A DNA stretch of 64,000 bases from Streptomyces sp. Q6 (GTDB taxonomy: Bacteria > Actinomycetota > Actinomycetes > Streptomycetales > Streptomycetaceae), in NCBI RefSeq assembly GCF_036967205.1, contig NZ_CP146022.1, positions 7,440,001-7,504,000 of the forward strand. Direction: 5' to 3'. Each line of letters begins with the position of its first letter. The stretch's first letter is position 1. Of this stretch, positions 17,596 to 26,222 are shown one piece after another. Below the pieces are notes generated by a model. That model saw nothing but the letters and a program-made list of their open reading frames with translations, made no database searches and was not told the DNA's origin. The translations under genes were made by a program, and so were the position numbers.

Positions 17596-19585
17596 CCTCC
17601 AGGTCGGCCAGTTCGGGGTGGTCCGCCGCGGCCCGCGCCACGGCGCACACGGCGGCCGCGGCCGCCTCCAGATGAACGGGCGGGGCACCGCGCCAGCCCG
17701 TGAGCAGCGGGGCGTGCCGCAGTTCGAGGAGCAGGGCACGCGCGCGTGCCGGGGTGAGCGGGGCGAGGGCCAGCGCCGTGTCGGCGTGCAGCTCGGCCGT
17801 GACACCGCCCGCGCCGACCATGACGACCGGGCCGAACGAGGCGTCCCGCCGCACGCCGACGATGAGCTCGCGCGCGTACGGGGGTGCGACCATCGCCTCG
17901 ACCGCGTAGCGCCGCACGCCCGTGGCCTCCCGCATGCGGGCGAAGGCCGTGCGCAGGGCCGCCTCGTCGGCGATGCCGAGGGCGACTCCGCCGGCCTCCG
18001 TCTTGTGCGCGAGCCCCATCGCCTTGAGCACCAACGGGTAGCCCGTCCGGTGCGCGGCCTCGACGGCCGCGTCCGCGTCCGTCACGAACTCGGCCACGGG
18101 GAAGGCGAGACCGTAGGAGGCGAGCAGGTCACGCACGCGCTCGTAGCCGCCGTCCTCAAGGGCGTACGCCGCCGGAGACGTGCTCTGCGGATCCGGGAGG
18201 CAGGGTGCCGTGCCGGCCAGGCGCGCGGCACCCGCGAGGGCGGTCGCCGCCTGCTCGATGCGCTCGTAGACGGGGACGCCACGCTCCCTGAGGACGGTCA
18301 GCGCCGGGGTGTCACGGGCCATCGTGTGGACGACGAGCGGTCGGCCCGCGGCGACGGAGGCGTCGGCGAGCGCGTGCGCGACGGCGCACTCCGTGTCGCT
18401 CTGCGCCGGATTGGCGGTCGCGTAGTCGCCGAAGTAGCCGGTGAGGACGACCGCGTCGGCGTCGCCGCCGTGCAGCAGACCGCCCGCCACGCGCGCGTAG
18501 TTCGCGAGATCGGCCTCGCCCGCCCCGGCCAGGTCGACCGGGTTGGCCGCTCCCGCGCCGGGCGGCAGATGGCCGGACACGGCGGCCACGGTGTCCGCGG
18601 ACAGCGGGGGCACATCGAGGCCATGCGCCGTGCACACGTCGGCGGCGAGGGCGCCCTGGCCGCCGCTGTCGCCGATGACGGCGACGCGCCGACCCGGCGT
18701 GCGCGCCCGCCGGATGCCGGCCGCCATCAAGTACACGGCGGTGTCCACCAGCTCACCGGCCGAGTCGAGGAGCAGCGCGCCCGCGTCGCGGCACACCGCG
18801 GCGACCGTGGCGTGCGGGCTGACGAGCGCGCCGGTGTGCGACGCCGCGGCACGGCCCGACGCCGCGCTGCGGCCCACGCTCAGCAGCAGCACCGGCTTCC
18901 CAGCGGCGTGAGCTGCCGCCAGGACCCCCGCCAGGCGGCGGCCGTCCCGGAAGTCCTCCACGTACGCGGCGATCGCCCGCGTGGGCTCGTGCGCGATCAG
19001 CGACGCGAGGGCGTCGGCGGCGTCGATGTCGCGCTGGTTGCCGAGGGAGACGAACCGCGAGAAACCCTCACCGGCGCGCGCGAGATGCCTGCCGATCTCC
19101 AGGGCGAGATTGCCGCTCTGCGAGACCAGGCCGAGACCACCCCGCGGGAAGTCGCCCCAGCTGAGCCGCAGCTGACTGGTCGTGTCGACGACGCCCATGC
19201 AGTTCGGGCCGAGGAGCCGCGCGCCGTTCGAGGTGGCCAGCTCCGCCAGGGCCCGCTCCTCGGCGGCGCCCGCACCGCCCGACGTGATGACCGTGAAGCA
19301 GCGCGCCCCCGCCGTGATCCCCTCGGCGACGACGGAACGCACCTGCCGGGGCGGCACCGCGACCACCACGTGTTCCGGCGCGGTCGGCACGGCCGCCAGG
19401 TCCGGCAGGAAAGGCTCGCCCTCCAGCTGGCCGCCCCTGCGGTTGACCAGGTGGACGGCGCGCCGGGCGCGGCCGCTCAGGGCGCCGGTGGCCAGCCAGT
19501 AGCCCCACTTCTCGGGGTTGTCGGAAGCGCCCACCACCGCGACCGAGGCGGGATCGAAGAGCGTGTCCAGGGTGCTCGTGGTCAC
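17528..19585 (-). CDS. Acetate/acyl-CoA ligase, ADP-forming (fused subunits)
   Basis: 685-residue single-chain ACD-type enzyme converting acyl-CoA + ADP + Pi to acid + ATP + CoA, or the reverse. An N-terminal CoA-binding domain (ASVAVVGASDNPEKWGYWL, about residues 12-130) and a ligase domain with the phospho-histidine motif SHTGAL (H250) precede a C-terminal ATP-grasp domain (about 465-685, LVLKAMGLAHKTEAGGVALGI). The GTG start overlaps the upstream dehydrogenase stop (GTGA). Last gene of the four-gene minus-strand operon; here it could harvest energy from the acyl-CoA made upstream. A protein-acetyltransferase variant is excluded because no GNAT domain is present. Confidence 0.9.
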   Translation of the reverse strand: MTTSTLDTLFDPASVAVVGASDNPEKWGYWLATGALSGRARRAVHLVNRRGGQLEGEPFLPDLAAVPTAPEHVVVAVPPRQVRSVVAEGITAGARCFTVITSGGAGAAEERALAELATSNGARLLGPNCMGVVDTTSQLRLSWGDFPRGGLGLVSQSGNLALEIGRHLARAGEGFSRFVSLGNQRDIDAADALASLIAHEPTRAIAAYVEDFRDGRRLAGVLAAAHAAGKPVLLLSVGRSAASGRAAASHTGALVSPHATVAAVCRDAGALLLDSAGELVDTAVYLMAAGIRRARTPGRRVAVIGDSGGQGALAADVCTAHGLDVPPLSADTVAAVSGHLPPGAGAANPVDLAGAGEADLANYARVAGGLLHGGDADAVVLTGYFGDYATANPAQSDTECAVAHALADASVAAGRPLVVHTMARDTPALTVLRERGVPVYERIEQAATALAGAARLAGTAPCLPDPQSTSPAAYALEDGGYERVRDLLASYGLAFPVAEFVTDADAAVEAAHRTGYPLVLKAMGLAHKTEAGGVALGIADEAALRTAFARMREATGVRRYAVEAMVAPPYARELIVGVRRDASFGPVVMVGAGGVTAELHADTALALAPLTPARARALLLELRHAPLLTGWRGAPPVHLEAAAAAVCAVARAAADHPELADLEVNPLLVHPGGAIALDAHGVPAR

Positions 19586-20769
19586 CTGTACCACCCGAAA
19601 CGTTCCGCGATGACGGGCAGCCGGTCGGCGACGATGGCGTGCGCGGCGGCCCGCGGCGTCGTCCCGTCGGCCTCCGCGCGGGCCAGCATCTGGTCGATCA
19701 GCGCCCGCATGGAACGCCGCGTGTAGGCGAACGCCTCGTCCGCGTCGGCGCCGATGTCGCCGAACAGGGTCCACCACCACCAGGCGTTCGTACCGGAGTT
19801 GACGACCACGTCCGGCAGGACCGTGATGCCGCGCCGCGCGAGGAGCTCCTCCGCCTCCGCGACGACCGGCATGTTGGCCGCCTCCACGATCCAGCGGGCC
19901 GTGATCCGGTCCTCGTTGGAGGCGTCGATCGCGTACGAGACCGCGGCCGGTACGAGCACGTCGGCGTCGGCCGACAGCCAGGCGTCGCCCGGCAGTTCAC
20001 GGTCCTCGGGGCGCAGCGCGGCGCGCTCCACCGTGCCGTACGCGTCGCGGGCGGCGAGCAGCGCCTCCACGTCGAGCCCGTCGGCGTTCGCGATCGTGCC
20101 CTTCAAGTCGGCGACCGCGACGACCTTCAGGCCCGCGCGGGCGAGGAAGCGGGCCGTGGCACCGCCCATGGTGCCGAGGCCCTGGAGCGCGACACGGGTG
20201 CCCTCGTGGGCGATGCCCGCGCGGTCGAGCGCGGCGAGCACCGACTCGGCGACACCGCAGCCGCCGACGAGTTCGTCGAGGCCGATCCCGTCGACGTCGA
20301 GCGCGAACGCGTCGGCGAGCCGCGCGCGGGCGGCCTGCTCGTCGTCGAGCAGCGGGTAGACCGCCTGGATGGACGAGACGAGACCCGCCTCGGCGGCCGC
20401 CTTGTCGACCAGGTCCTGGGTGAGGCCGAGATCCTCGCCCGTCGTCCAGAAGGACTCGATGTACGGGCGCATGGCGCGCAGGTAGCGCACGAGGACGCCG
20501 TACGCCTCAGGGGAGCGCGGGTCGCAGTCGATGCCGCCCTTGGCACCGCCGAGGGGGATGTAGCGCCCTTCGGGGTTGTAATGCAGGGCCTCCTTCATCG
20601 TCATGCCCCGCGCGAGTCCGGCGACCTCCTCGACGGTGCAGCCGGGACGCATGCGCAGGCCACCGCTGGAGACGCCGCGGACCAGGCGGTCGACCACCAG
20701 ATGGCCGGTGCGGCCGGTGACATGGTCGGTCCAGGTGAGCTGGAACAGCGGGGCCGTGGGGGTGGTCAT
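19582..20769 (-). CDS. Glu/Leu/Phe/Val dehydrogenase family protein
   Basis: 395-residue NAD(P)-dependent amino-acid dehydrogenase (oxidative deamination to a 2-keto acid). Substrate-site lysines are visible as K59 (MTMKEAL) and K77 (GGAKGGIDCDP), and the Rossmann motif as GLGTMGGATARFLA. The ATG overlaps the stop of the ThDP enzyme gene (ATGA) and its own stop overlaps the next start (GTGA). Length is nearer to glutamate-type dehydrogenases than to the shorter Leu/Val enzymes. The operon (keto-acid handling and acyl-CoA dehydrogenase) suggests an amino acid other than glutamate as substrate; that is inference. Confidence 0.9.
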   Translation of the reverse strand: MTTPTAPLFQLTWTDHVTGRTGHLVVDRLVRGVSSGGLRMRPGCTVEEVAGLARGMTMKEALHYNPEGRYIPLGGAKGGIDCDPRSPEAYGVLVRYLRAMRPYIESFWTTGEDLGLTQDLVDKAAAEAGLVSSIQAVYPLLDDEQAARARLADAFALDVDGIGLDELVGGCGVAESVLAALDRAGIAHEGTRVALQGLGTMGGATARFLARAGLKVVAVADLKGTIANADGLDVEALLAARDAYGTVERAALRPEDRELPGDAWLSADADVLVPAAVSYAIDASNEDRITARWIVEAANMPVVAEAEELLARRGITVLPDVVVNSGTNAWWWWTLFGDIGADADEAFAYTRRSMRALIDQMLARAEADGTTPRAAAHAIVADRLPVIAERFGWYR

Positions 20770-22364
20770 GCGGTCTCCTCGGGGACGGTGATCAGAGTGG
20801 GGCCCGCGGTGGTGAGGGCACGGGCCAGGAGGGTCGCCAGCTCGTCGGGGGAGTGGGCGACGGCGCCGTGGCCCCCGTAGGCGCGGGCGAGCGCGGGCAG
20901 GTCCACGCGCGCGTGGTCGACGGCCACGGGGGTGTCGCCGCGGGCCGCCATCTCGTCGCGGATCTCCCCGTAGCCCGCGTTGTCGAACACGACGACGGGG
21001 AGCGGCAGTCGCAGCTCGGCGGCCGTGGCCAGCTCTTGGACGGTGAACTGGAGGCCACCGTCGCCGCTCAGCGCCACGACCTGCCGGTCCGGGTGGGCGG
21101 CCTTGGCACCGATCGCGGCGGGCAGGGCGTAACCGAGGGTGCCGAAGCCGGTCGGGTGCAGATAGCGGGCCCGCGGGCCGAGGAGGAGGTGCGGCAGGGC
21201 GCCGTAGTAGCAGCACTGGGCGCTGTCGGAGGTGACGATCGCGTCCGGGGCGAGTGTCGCGCCGATCACCTCCAGGTACGGGACCCATGCGGCGTCCCGC
21301 ACGCGGGTCTCGTCGTCACGCGTGGCGCGCAGCGTCGCCGCCTCTTCGTGGATGAGGTCAGGGGCGCCACCACCGACGACCTTCAGGGCGTCCAGCGTGG
21401 CGGCCGCGTCACCTACCAGCGCGACGTCCGCCGGAATGCCCGCATACATCTGCGCCGGATCGAGATCGACGCGGATCAACTTCCCTTGGAGAGGCGGCAG
21501 ATCGGCCCACAGGTCCGACTCCGCGAGCTCCGTGCCGACGGCCAGGACCACGTCCCGGTCGGCCAGCCACCGGTGGACCGCCGGGCTGTGCAGGGACACA
21601 CCCAGCGACAGCGGATGGCGCTCGTCCACCACCGCCTTGCCGTTCGCCGTGGTCACCACCGGCGCGCCCCACTGCTCGGCCAGCGCCAGGCACACGGGGC
21701 CCGCACCGCGCGCGCCGCCGCCGAGGACCAGGGCCGGACGCTCGGCACGCGCCATCAGGTCGGCCGCCGCCGCGAGCGCCCGCGCGTCGGGCACGGCCGG
21801 GGCGGTGGGCGGGGCCAGCCGTACCGGGCCCGCCGGTTCCGCCGCCTCCAGGAGGTCGAGCGGCACTTCTATGTGCACCGGACGCGGCCGCTCCGTACGG
21901 AACAGAGTGAAGGCACGCGCCACCGCCGCCCCGATCTCCTCCACGGAGGAGACCCGGTGGCTGAACGCGGCCACGTTGCGCAGCGCCTCGCTCTGACTGC
22001 GCGTCTCGTGCAGCAGGCCCGTCGACTGGCGCGGGTGGCGCAGCGGCATGCCGGGCGAGATCACCAGCAGTGGCACGCTGTCGGAGTACGCCTGGCCGAC
22101 GGCGGCCGTGATGTTCAGCAGGGCCGGGCCCGTCGTGGTGATCGCGACGCCCGCGGTGCCCGTCACGCGCGCGTGGGCGTCCGCCGCGTACCCCGCGCCC
22201 TGTTCGTGGCGCGGGGCCACGTGCGCGATGCCGTACGCCGTCAGATGGCGGTAGATCTCCAGGTTGTGGGTGCCGGGGATGCCGAAGGCGCGGGTCACGC
22301 CGTGCGCGGCGAGGGCGCGTACGACGGCCTCGCCGCCGGTCAGCCGCACCGGCTCGGCCGTCAC
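20766..22364 (-). CDS. Thiamine diphosphate-binding enzyme (acetolactate synthase/keto-acid decarboxylase family)
   Basis: 532 residues with the three-domain layout of ThDP decarboxylases: N-terminal PYR domain with catalytic glutamate E54 (APRHEQGAGYAADAHARVTG), central DHS-like domain (about 190-330) and C-terminal PP domain with the ThDP motif GDGGLQFTVQEL ... VVVFDN. The GTG start overlaps the acyl-CoA dehydrogenase stop. The family includes acetolactate synthase, benzoylformate decarboxylase and sulfopyruvate/oxalyl-CoA enzymes. Because it sits next to an amino-acid dehydrogenase, decarboxylation of a 2-keto acid is the simplest guess. Confidence 0.88.
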   Translation of the reverse strand: MTAEPVRLTGGEAVVRALAAHGVTRAFGIPGTHNLEIYRHLTAYGIAHVAPRHEQGAGYAADAHARVTGTAGVAITTTGPALLNITAAVGQAYSDSVPLLVISPGMPLRHPRQSTGLLHETRSQSEALRNVAAFSHRVSSVEEIGAAVARAFTLFRTERPRPVHIEVPLDLLEAAEPAGPVRLAPPTAPAVPDARALAAAADLMARAERPALVLGGGARGAGPVCLALAEQWGAPVVTTANGKAVVDERHPLSLGVSLHSPAVHRWLADRDVVLAVGTELAESDLWADLPPLQGKLIRVDLDPAQMYAGIPADVALVGDAAATLDALKVVGGGAPDLIHEEAATLRATRDDETRVRDAAWVPYLEVIGATLAPDAIVTSDSAQCCYYGALPHLLLGPRARYLHPTGFGTLGYALPAAIGAKAAHPDRQVVALSGDGGLQFTVQELATAAELRLPLPVVVFDNAGYGEIRDEMAARGDTPVAVDHARVDLPALARAYGGHGAVAHSPDELATLLARALTTAGPTLITVPEETA

Positions 22365-23518
22365 AGCGACCTCGAGATGACCAGGCGCATGATGTCGGAG
22401 GTGCCCTCCTCGATCTCCTCCAACTTGGCGTCCCGCATCCACTGTTCGACCGGGAACTCGCGTGAGTAGCCCCAGCCGCCCAGCGTCTGCACCGCCGCCC
22501 AGGTACAGAAGGCGGCCGTCTCCGACGCCGTGAGCTTCGCCATGGCCGCTTCGGCGGTGGCGTCCAGGCCCGCGTCCAGACGGCGGGCCGCGCGCCACGT
22601 CATGAGCCGGGACTGCTCGATCCGGGTGCGCATGTCCGCGAGGCGGAAGGCGACCGCCTGGTGCTCGATGATCGGCTTGCCGAACTGCACGCGCGTGCGC
22701 GCGTAGTCGCGTGCGTACTCGTAGGCGGCGCGGGCCACGCCGGTGGCCGCCGCGCCCAGCACCGCGCGGGAGATGTCGAAGGTGCGCATCAGACCGGCGA
22801 AGCCCTGGCCCTCGTCGCCGAGCCGGTTCTCCTCGGGGACGAACGCGTCGGAGAAGAACATCTCGCGGCACACGATGGCGCGCTGGCCCATCTTGCGCAT
22901 CGGCTCACCGAAGGTGAGCCCCTCGGTCTCCTTCGGCAACAAGAAGGCGCTCACTCCGTGCGAGCGCCGCGTCGGATCGGTCTTGGCGAACACCACGTAC
23001 TGGCCGGCCTCGCCCGCGTTCGAGATCCACGCCTTCTGGCCGTTCAGCAGATAGCCGCCGGCCGTGCGGATCGCCGCCGTCGTGATGGAGGCGGCGTCCG
23101 AGCCGGCGCCCGGCTCGGTGGTCGCGAGCGAGGTCATGGGGGAGTCGGGGCCGGTCAGCGGGGTCAGCCAGGCGCGCTTCTGCTCCTCGGAGCCGAGCGC
23201 GAGCACCGGGTCGGCGAAGAAGCCGTTGGAGCAGAGCAGGTTGCCGATGCCCAGGTCGCCGACGCACAGCTCCTCCTGGACGAGCACCTGTGTGAAGACG
23301 TCGGTGAAGCCTCCGCCCCCGTACTCCTGCGGAAGCATGAACCCCGTGATGCCGACCTTGGCGGCCTTGTGCCACAGGTCCCAGGGCGTCTCGATGTCCG
23401 CCTCGTCGACGGCACGCGCGCGCGGGCGTATCTCGTCGGCGGCGAACGACCGCGCGAGCTCCACGACGGCGCGCTGCTCGGGGGTGAGCGGGACCAGCTC
23501 GGTGGGGAGTTCCGACAT
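22361..23518 (-). CDS. Acyl-CoA dehydrogenase
   Basis: 385-residue FAD flavoprotein of the standard three-domain ACAD fold. Seen are the FAD/substrate signatures TTEPGAGSDAASI and GQKAWISNAG, the DYARTRVQFGKPI segment, the QTLGGWGYSREFPVEQWMRDAK region and the catalytic base E371 in EGTSDIMRL. A clear GGAGG precedes ATG 23518. First gene of the four-gene operon, with two TetR-like repeats 19-93 bases upstream. Short/branched-chain substrates fit the amino-acid catabolic setting. Confidence 0.93.
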   Translation of the reverse strand: MSELPTELVPLTPEQRAVVELARSFAADEIRPRARAVDEADIETPWDLWHKAAKVGITGFMLPQEYGGGGFTDVFTQVLVQEELCVGDLGIGNLLCSNGFFADPVLALGSEEQKRAWLTPLTGPDSPMTSLATTEPGAGSDAASITTAAIRTAGGYLLNGQKAWISNAGEAGQYVVFAKTDPTRRSHGVSAFLLPKETEGLTFGEPMRKMGQRAIVCREMFFSDAFVPEENRLGDEGQGFAGLMRTFDISRAVLGAAATGVARAAYEYARDYARTRVQFGKPIIEHQAVAFRLADMRTRIEQSRLMTWRAARRLDAGLDATAEAAMAKLTASETAAFCTWAAVQTLGGWGYSREFPVEQWMRDAKLEEIEEGTSDIMRLVISRSL

Positions 23519-23536
23519 GGTGCCTCCAAGTGGCTT

Positions 23537-23556
23537 TACTGAATCGTCGGTCAGTA
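23537..23556 (-). promoter_or_regulatory. Candidate TetR operator 1 before the acyl-CoA dehydrogenase operon
   Basis: Perfect inverted repeat TACTGA-N8-TCAGTA, 19 bases upstream of the start codon, so a bound repressor would block initiation. It matches the second site nearby and resembles the one in front of the APC permease. Confidence 0.6.
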
Positions 23557-23591
23557 TCCGGACCCTTGGAGAGCCCTGTCAATGGAGCGGC

Positions 23592-23611
23592 TACTGAATG
23601 ATGGATCAGTT
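23592..23611 (-). promoter_or_regulatory. Candidate TetR operator 2 before the acyl-CoA dehydrogenase operon
   Basis: TACTGA-N8-TCAGTT, the same half-sites and spacing as site 1 with one mismatch, 55 bases farther upstream. The two sites flank the probable promoter. It could also influence the divergent metallo-hydrolase gene at 23734. Confidence 0.55.
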
Positions 23612-23733
23612 CAGGGCGGGCGGGGCGCGCGGTGCCCCGGAGCCGCGCGGCCGGTGCCCCGCGAGGGCGGGCGGCGCGTTGTCGGTGGGGCCGCCCATAA
23701 TGGAAATCCCTGATCGATCAAACGGGAGGCGCC

Positions 23734-24969
23734 GTGTCACGTTCCCTGAGTTCCGGACTGCGTTCGTTGCAGCCCGCCGCCTTCGGCGCCGAGTCGACGG
23801 GCGCCCGCCTGGAGCGCATTCACAAGTCGCCGAACTTCTCGGACGGCGCCTTCCAGAACCCGCAGGCGGCGAAGATCCGGCCGGACGGCTCCATGGTCGA
23901 CTTCGCGAAGGTCTTCTTCCGCAAGGAGGAGCGCGCCCTGCGCGCCCCCGTGGGCACCGTCCCGGTGCACGCCACGACCCTCGCCGACCTGTCGAAGCCC
24001 TCCGTCGACGGGCTCCGGATCACCTGGATGGGGCACTCCAGCGTGCTCGCCGAGATCGACGGCGTGCGGGTGCTCTTCGACCCGGTGTGGGGCGAGCGGT
24101 GCTCCCCCTTCTCCTTCGCGGGCCCCAAGCGGCTGCACCCCGCGCCGCTGCCGCTCGCCGCGCTCGGCCCCGTCGACGTGGTCGTCATCTCCCACGACCA
24201 CTACGACCACCTGGACATGCCCACGATCAAGGAGCTGGCCGGCACGGACACCCTGTTCGCCGTGCCGCTCGGCGTCGGCGCCCACCTGGAGCACTGGGGT
24301 GTCCCGGCCGACCGGCTGCGCGAGCTCGACTGGCACGAGTCGGCCGAGGTCGGGGGAGTGACCCTCACGGCGACGCCCGCCCGCCACTTCTGCGGCCGCG
24401 GCATGCGCAACCCACAGCACACCCTGTGGGCGTCGTGGGTCGTGGCGGGGCCCGAGCACCGGATCTACCACAGCGGTGACACCGGCTACTTCCCGGGCTT
24501 CAAAGACATCGGCGCCGAGCACGGCCCGTTCGACCTGACCATGATCCAGATCGGCGCGTACTCCAACCACTGGCGGGACGGCCACACCGGGCGCACCCCG
24601 CTGCCCGGCGCGTGGCCCGACATCCACATGACGCCCGCCGAAGGTGTGCGGGCCCACCTCGACCTCCAGGGTGGCACGCCGCACGGCGTCCTGATGCCGA
24701 TCCACTGGGGCACCTTCAACCTGTCGCTCCACCCCTGGGCCGAGCCGGGCGAGTGGACGGCGGACGCGGCGCGGGAAGCGGAGCAGGTGCTCGCCGTCCC
24801 GCGCCCCGGAGAGCCCTTCGAACCGGCCGGGCGAATCCCGACGGATCGGTGGTGGCGAGCGGTGTCCGCGCCCCTCGCGCATCCCTGGCGTCCGCGCGAG
24901 GGCGACGAGAAGGGGGCTCTGGCGGCGAAGCCGGTCGAGGGCGAGCTGGATCTGGCGGGGGATCGCTGA
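23734..24969 (+). CDS. MBL-fold metal-dependent hydrolase (NAPE-PLD-like)
   Basis: 411 residues. Metallo-beta-lactamase fold with the metal motif SHDHYDHLD (H154, H156, D158, H159), later ligands in TPARHFCGRG and YHSGDTGYFPGF, and the NAPE-PLD-like ending MPIHWGTFNLSLHPWAEP. A Streptomyces-common N-terminal extension (SGLRSLQPAAFGAES) precedes the fold. GTG 23734 follows a GGGAGG. Members hydrolyse N-acyl phospholipids or related esters, or act as putative L-ascorbate-6-P lactonase homologues; the substrate here is unknown. Confidence 0.9.
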   Translation: MSRSLSSGLRSLQPAAFGAESTGARLERIHKSPNFSDGAFQNPQAAKIRPDGSMVDFAKVFFRKEERALRAPVGTVPVHATTLADLSKPSVDGLRITWMGHSSVLAEIDGVRVLFDPVWGERCSPFSFAGPKRLHPAPLPLAALGPVDVVVISHDHYDHLDMPTIKELAGTDTLFAVPLGVGAHLEHWGVPADRLRELDWHESAEVGGVTLTATPARHFCGRGMRNPQHTLWASWVVAGPEHRIYHSGDTGYFPGFKDIGAEHGPFDLTMIQIGAYSNHWRDGHTGRTPLPGAWPDIHMTPAEGVRAHLDLQGGTPHGVLMPIHWGTFNLSLHPWAEPGEWTADAAREAEQVLAVPRPGEPFEPAGRIPTDRWWRAVSAPLAHPWRPREGDEKGALAAKPVEGELDLAGDR

Positions 24970-25017
24970 CGGGCTGGGGGCAGGTGTGGGGCTGCGAGCT
25001 GGTGGCGACGGGTGGGT

Positions 25018-25068
25018 GGGTCCGGCCGGTGGATGGGTCCGTTCGGTGGGTGGGTCCGCCCGGTGTGT
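25018..25068 (+). repeat. 17-bp tandem repeat, three units
   Basis: Units GGGTCCGGCCGGTGGAT, GGGTCCGTTCGGTGGGT and GGGTCCGCCCGGTGTGT lie head to tail, with a decayed fourth copy following. They start about 50 bases after the metallo-hydrolase stop. Confidence 0.7.
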
Positions 25069-25165
25069 GGGCCCGTCGGTGATCGCGGTCTCCGGTTCTG
25101 AGCCATCCCGGGTTCCGAGTGATCTCGGACCCGGAGCGATCCCGTACCCGGGGCGGCCTTGAGCC

Positions 25166-25293
25166 GCGAGAGATCCCGGGTCCGGGGGTGGCCCCGGGCC
25201 ACGAGAGATCCCGGGTCCGGGGGTGGCCCCGGGCCGCGAGAGATCCCGGGCCCGGAGATGCCCTGGGCCGCGAGAGATCCCCGGCCCAGGGCC
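25166..25293 (+). repeat. 35-bp tandem repeat block
   Basis: Two units of 35 bp (25166-25200 and 25201-25235) differ by a single base; a 34-bp variant and a 24-bp truncated copy follow. Each begins GCGAGAGATCCCGGG (ACGAG in unit 2) and ends GGGCC. Decayed copies are recognisable on both sides (about 25090-25165 and 25294-25320). Each unit contains CCCGGG and CCCCGGGG palindromes, so the array could fold into serial hairpins. Confidence 0.75.
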
Positions 25294-25623
25294 GCGACTG
25301 ATCTGGGGCTCGGACGGCATCCGGACGTGAAGGCGCCCTTGGGCCGTACTTCGCGGTGCCGCTGACGCCTAGGTCGTCCCGGAGACGGACCGGCCGGGAG
25401 GCGCGGAGACGCTGCCCCGATGGCGGCGCTGCTGCGCAGGCCCAACGCCGCGCAGGCCCGGCCCGCCGCCACCAGGCCCGGCGCCCGCCGCCCCGTGCCC
25501 GGCCGCGCGCCCAGCCGTCCCTGCGCTCCTCCACAAGGACCCTGCCGTCCGCCCGCCGGTCCGGCTCCTCCACGATCCGCGCCCAGCGATCCCGGGCCGG
25601 CCGCGCCCTGGTACCCGTACATC

Positions 25624-25658
25624 GATGGCCGATGGCCGATGGCCGATGGCCGATGGCC
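25624..25658 (+). repeat. Microsatellite (GATGGCC)x5
   Basis: Five perfect head-to-tail copies of GATGGCC. A 7-bp unit shifts frame with each copy, so it is a candidate slippage/phase-variation tract, but no gene covers it. More likely it is neutral intergenic sequence. Confidence 0.8.
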
Positions 25659-26222
25659 GGTGGTTGATAGCCGGTGTGCAGCCGGCTCCTCGCCGTCCCC
25701 AGCCCGCACTCCGCCAGGATCGAAAGCCGCCGCCGTGCCCCCTCCGGCGAACACAGGCCGGCGCCGCTGTCCCCTCCCGCTCCGTAGTCCCGTACCCTCC
25801 GCGTCCTCCTCGCCACCGGCGGCCCGCACGACGCGAGCGGCGTCTCGCGCGACGTGAACGGCGCGGGCGGGGGCTCGTCCCCGTCACCCCGCGCCGTCAC
25901 CGTGCGCCGTCCTCCAGAAGCCGGCGAGCAGCGGCGCGTCCGGGCGGTCGAGCATGCGGTCGAATCCGGTCCTCGTGGAGCCGACCGTACGAGAGGCTGC
26001 CGTCGCCCCCGCCTGGGCGAACACCTGTCCGTAGGGGTAATCGGACTGGCGTTTGGCGGCTCATACCAGAGCAGGACGTCGGCCGCCGGAGTTTGGCAAC
26101 TGCCCACCGCACATGAGGCGTTGACGACTACCGTGAGTGCCCGCCGTGCGACGCCCGGTCGCGTCGGCTGCCGTCGTGACCCGCCGACCGACGCCCCGAG
26201 AGAACCGAGGACGAGGACCCGT

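Larger units (their letters stand above)
24970..26222. other. 1.25-kb gene-free, repeat-rich region
   Basis: No frame shows family resemblance, a plausible start or a hydrophobic/conserved pattern; long open frames on both strands result from extreme G+C and the internal repeats. It contains three kinds of short tandem repeats (listed separately) and, at its right end, the leader of the histidine kinase gene (TTGACG at 26121-26126 could be a -35). Confidence 0.6.

Noticed and set aside
25018-25658. Could the tandem repeats be a CRISPR array?
   Set aside because: The units are directly adjacent without spacers, the sequence is GC-rich, and no cas gene is nearby.
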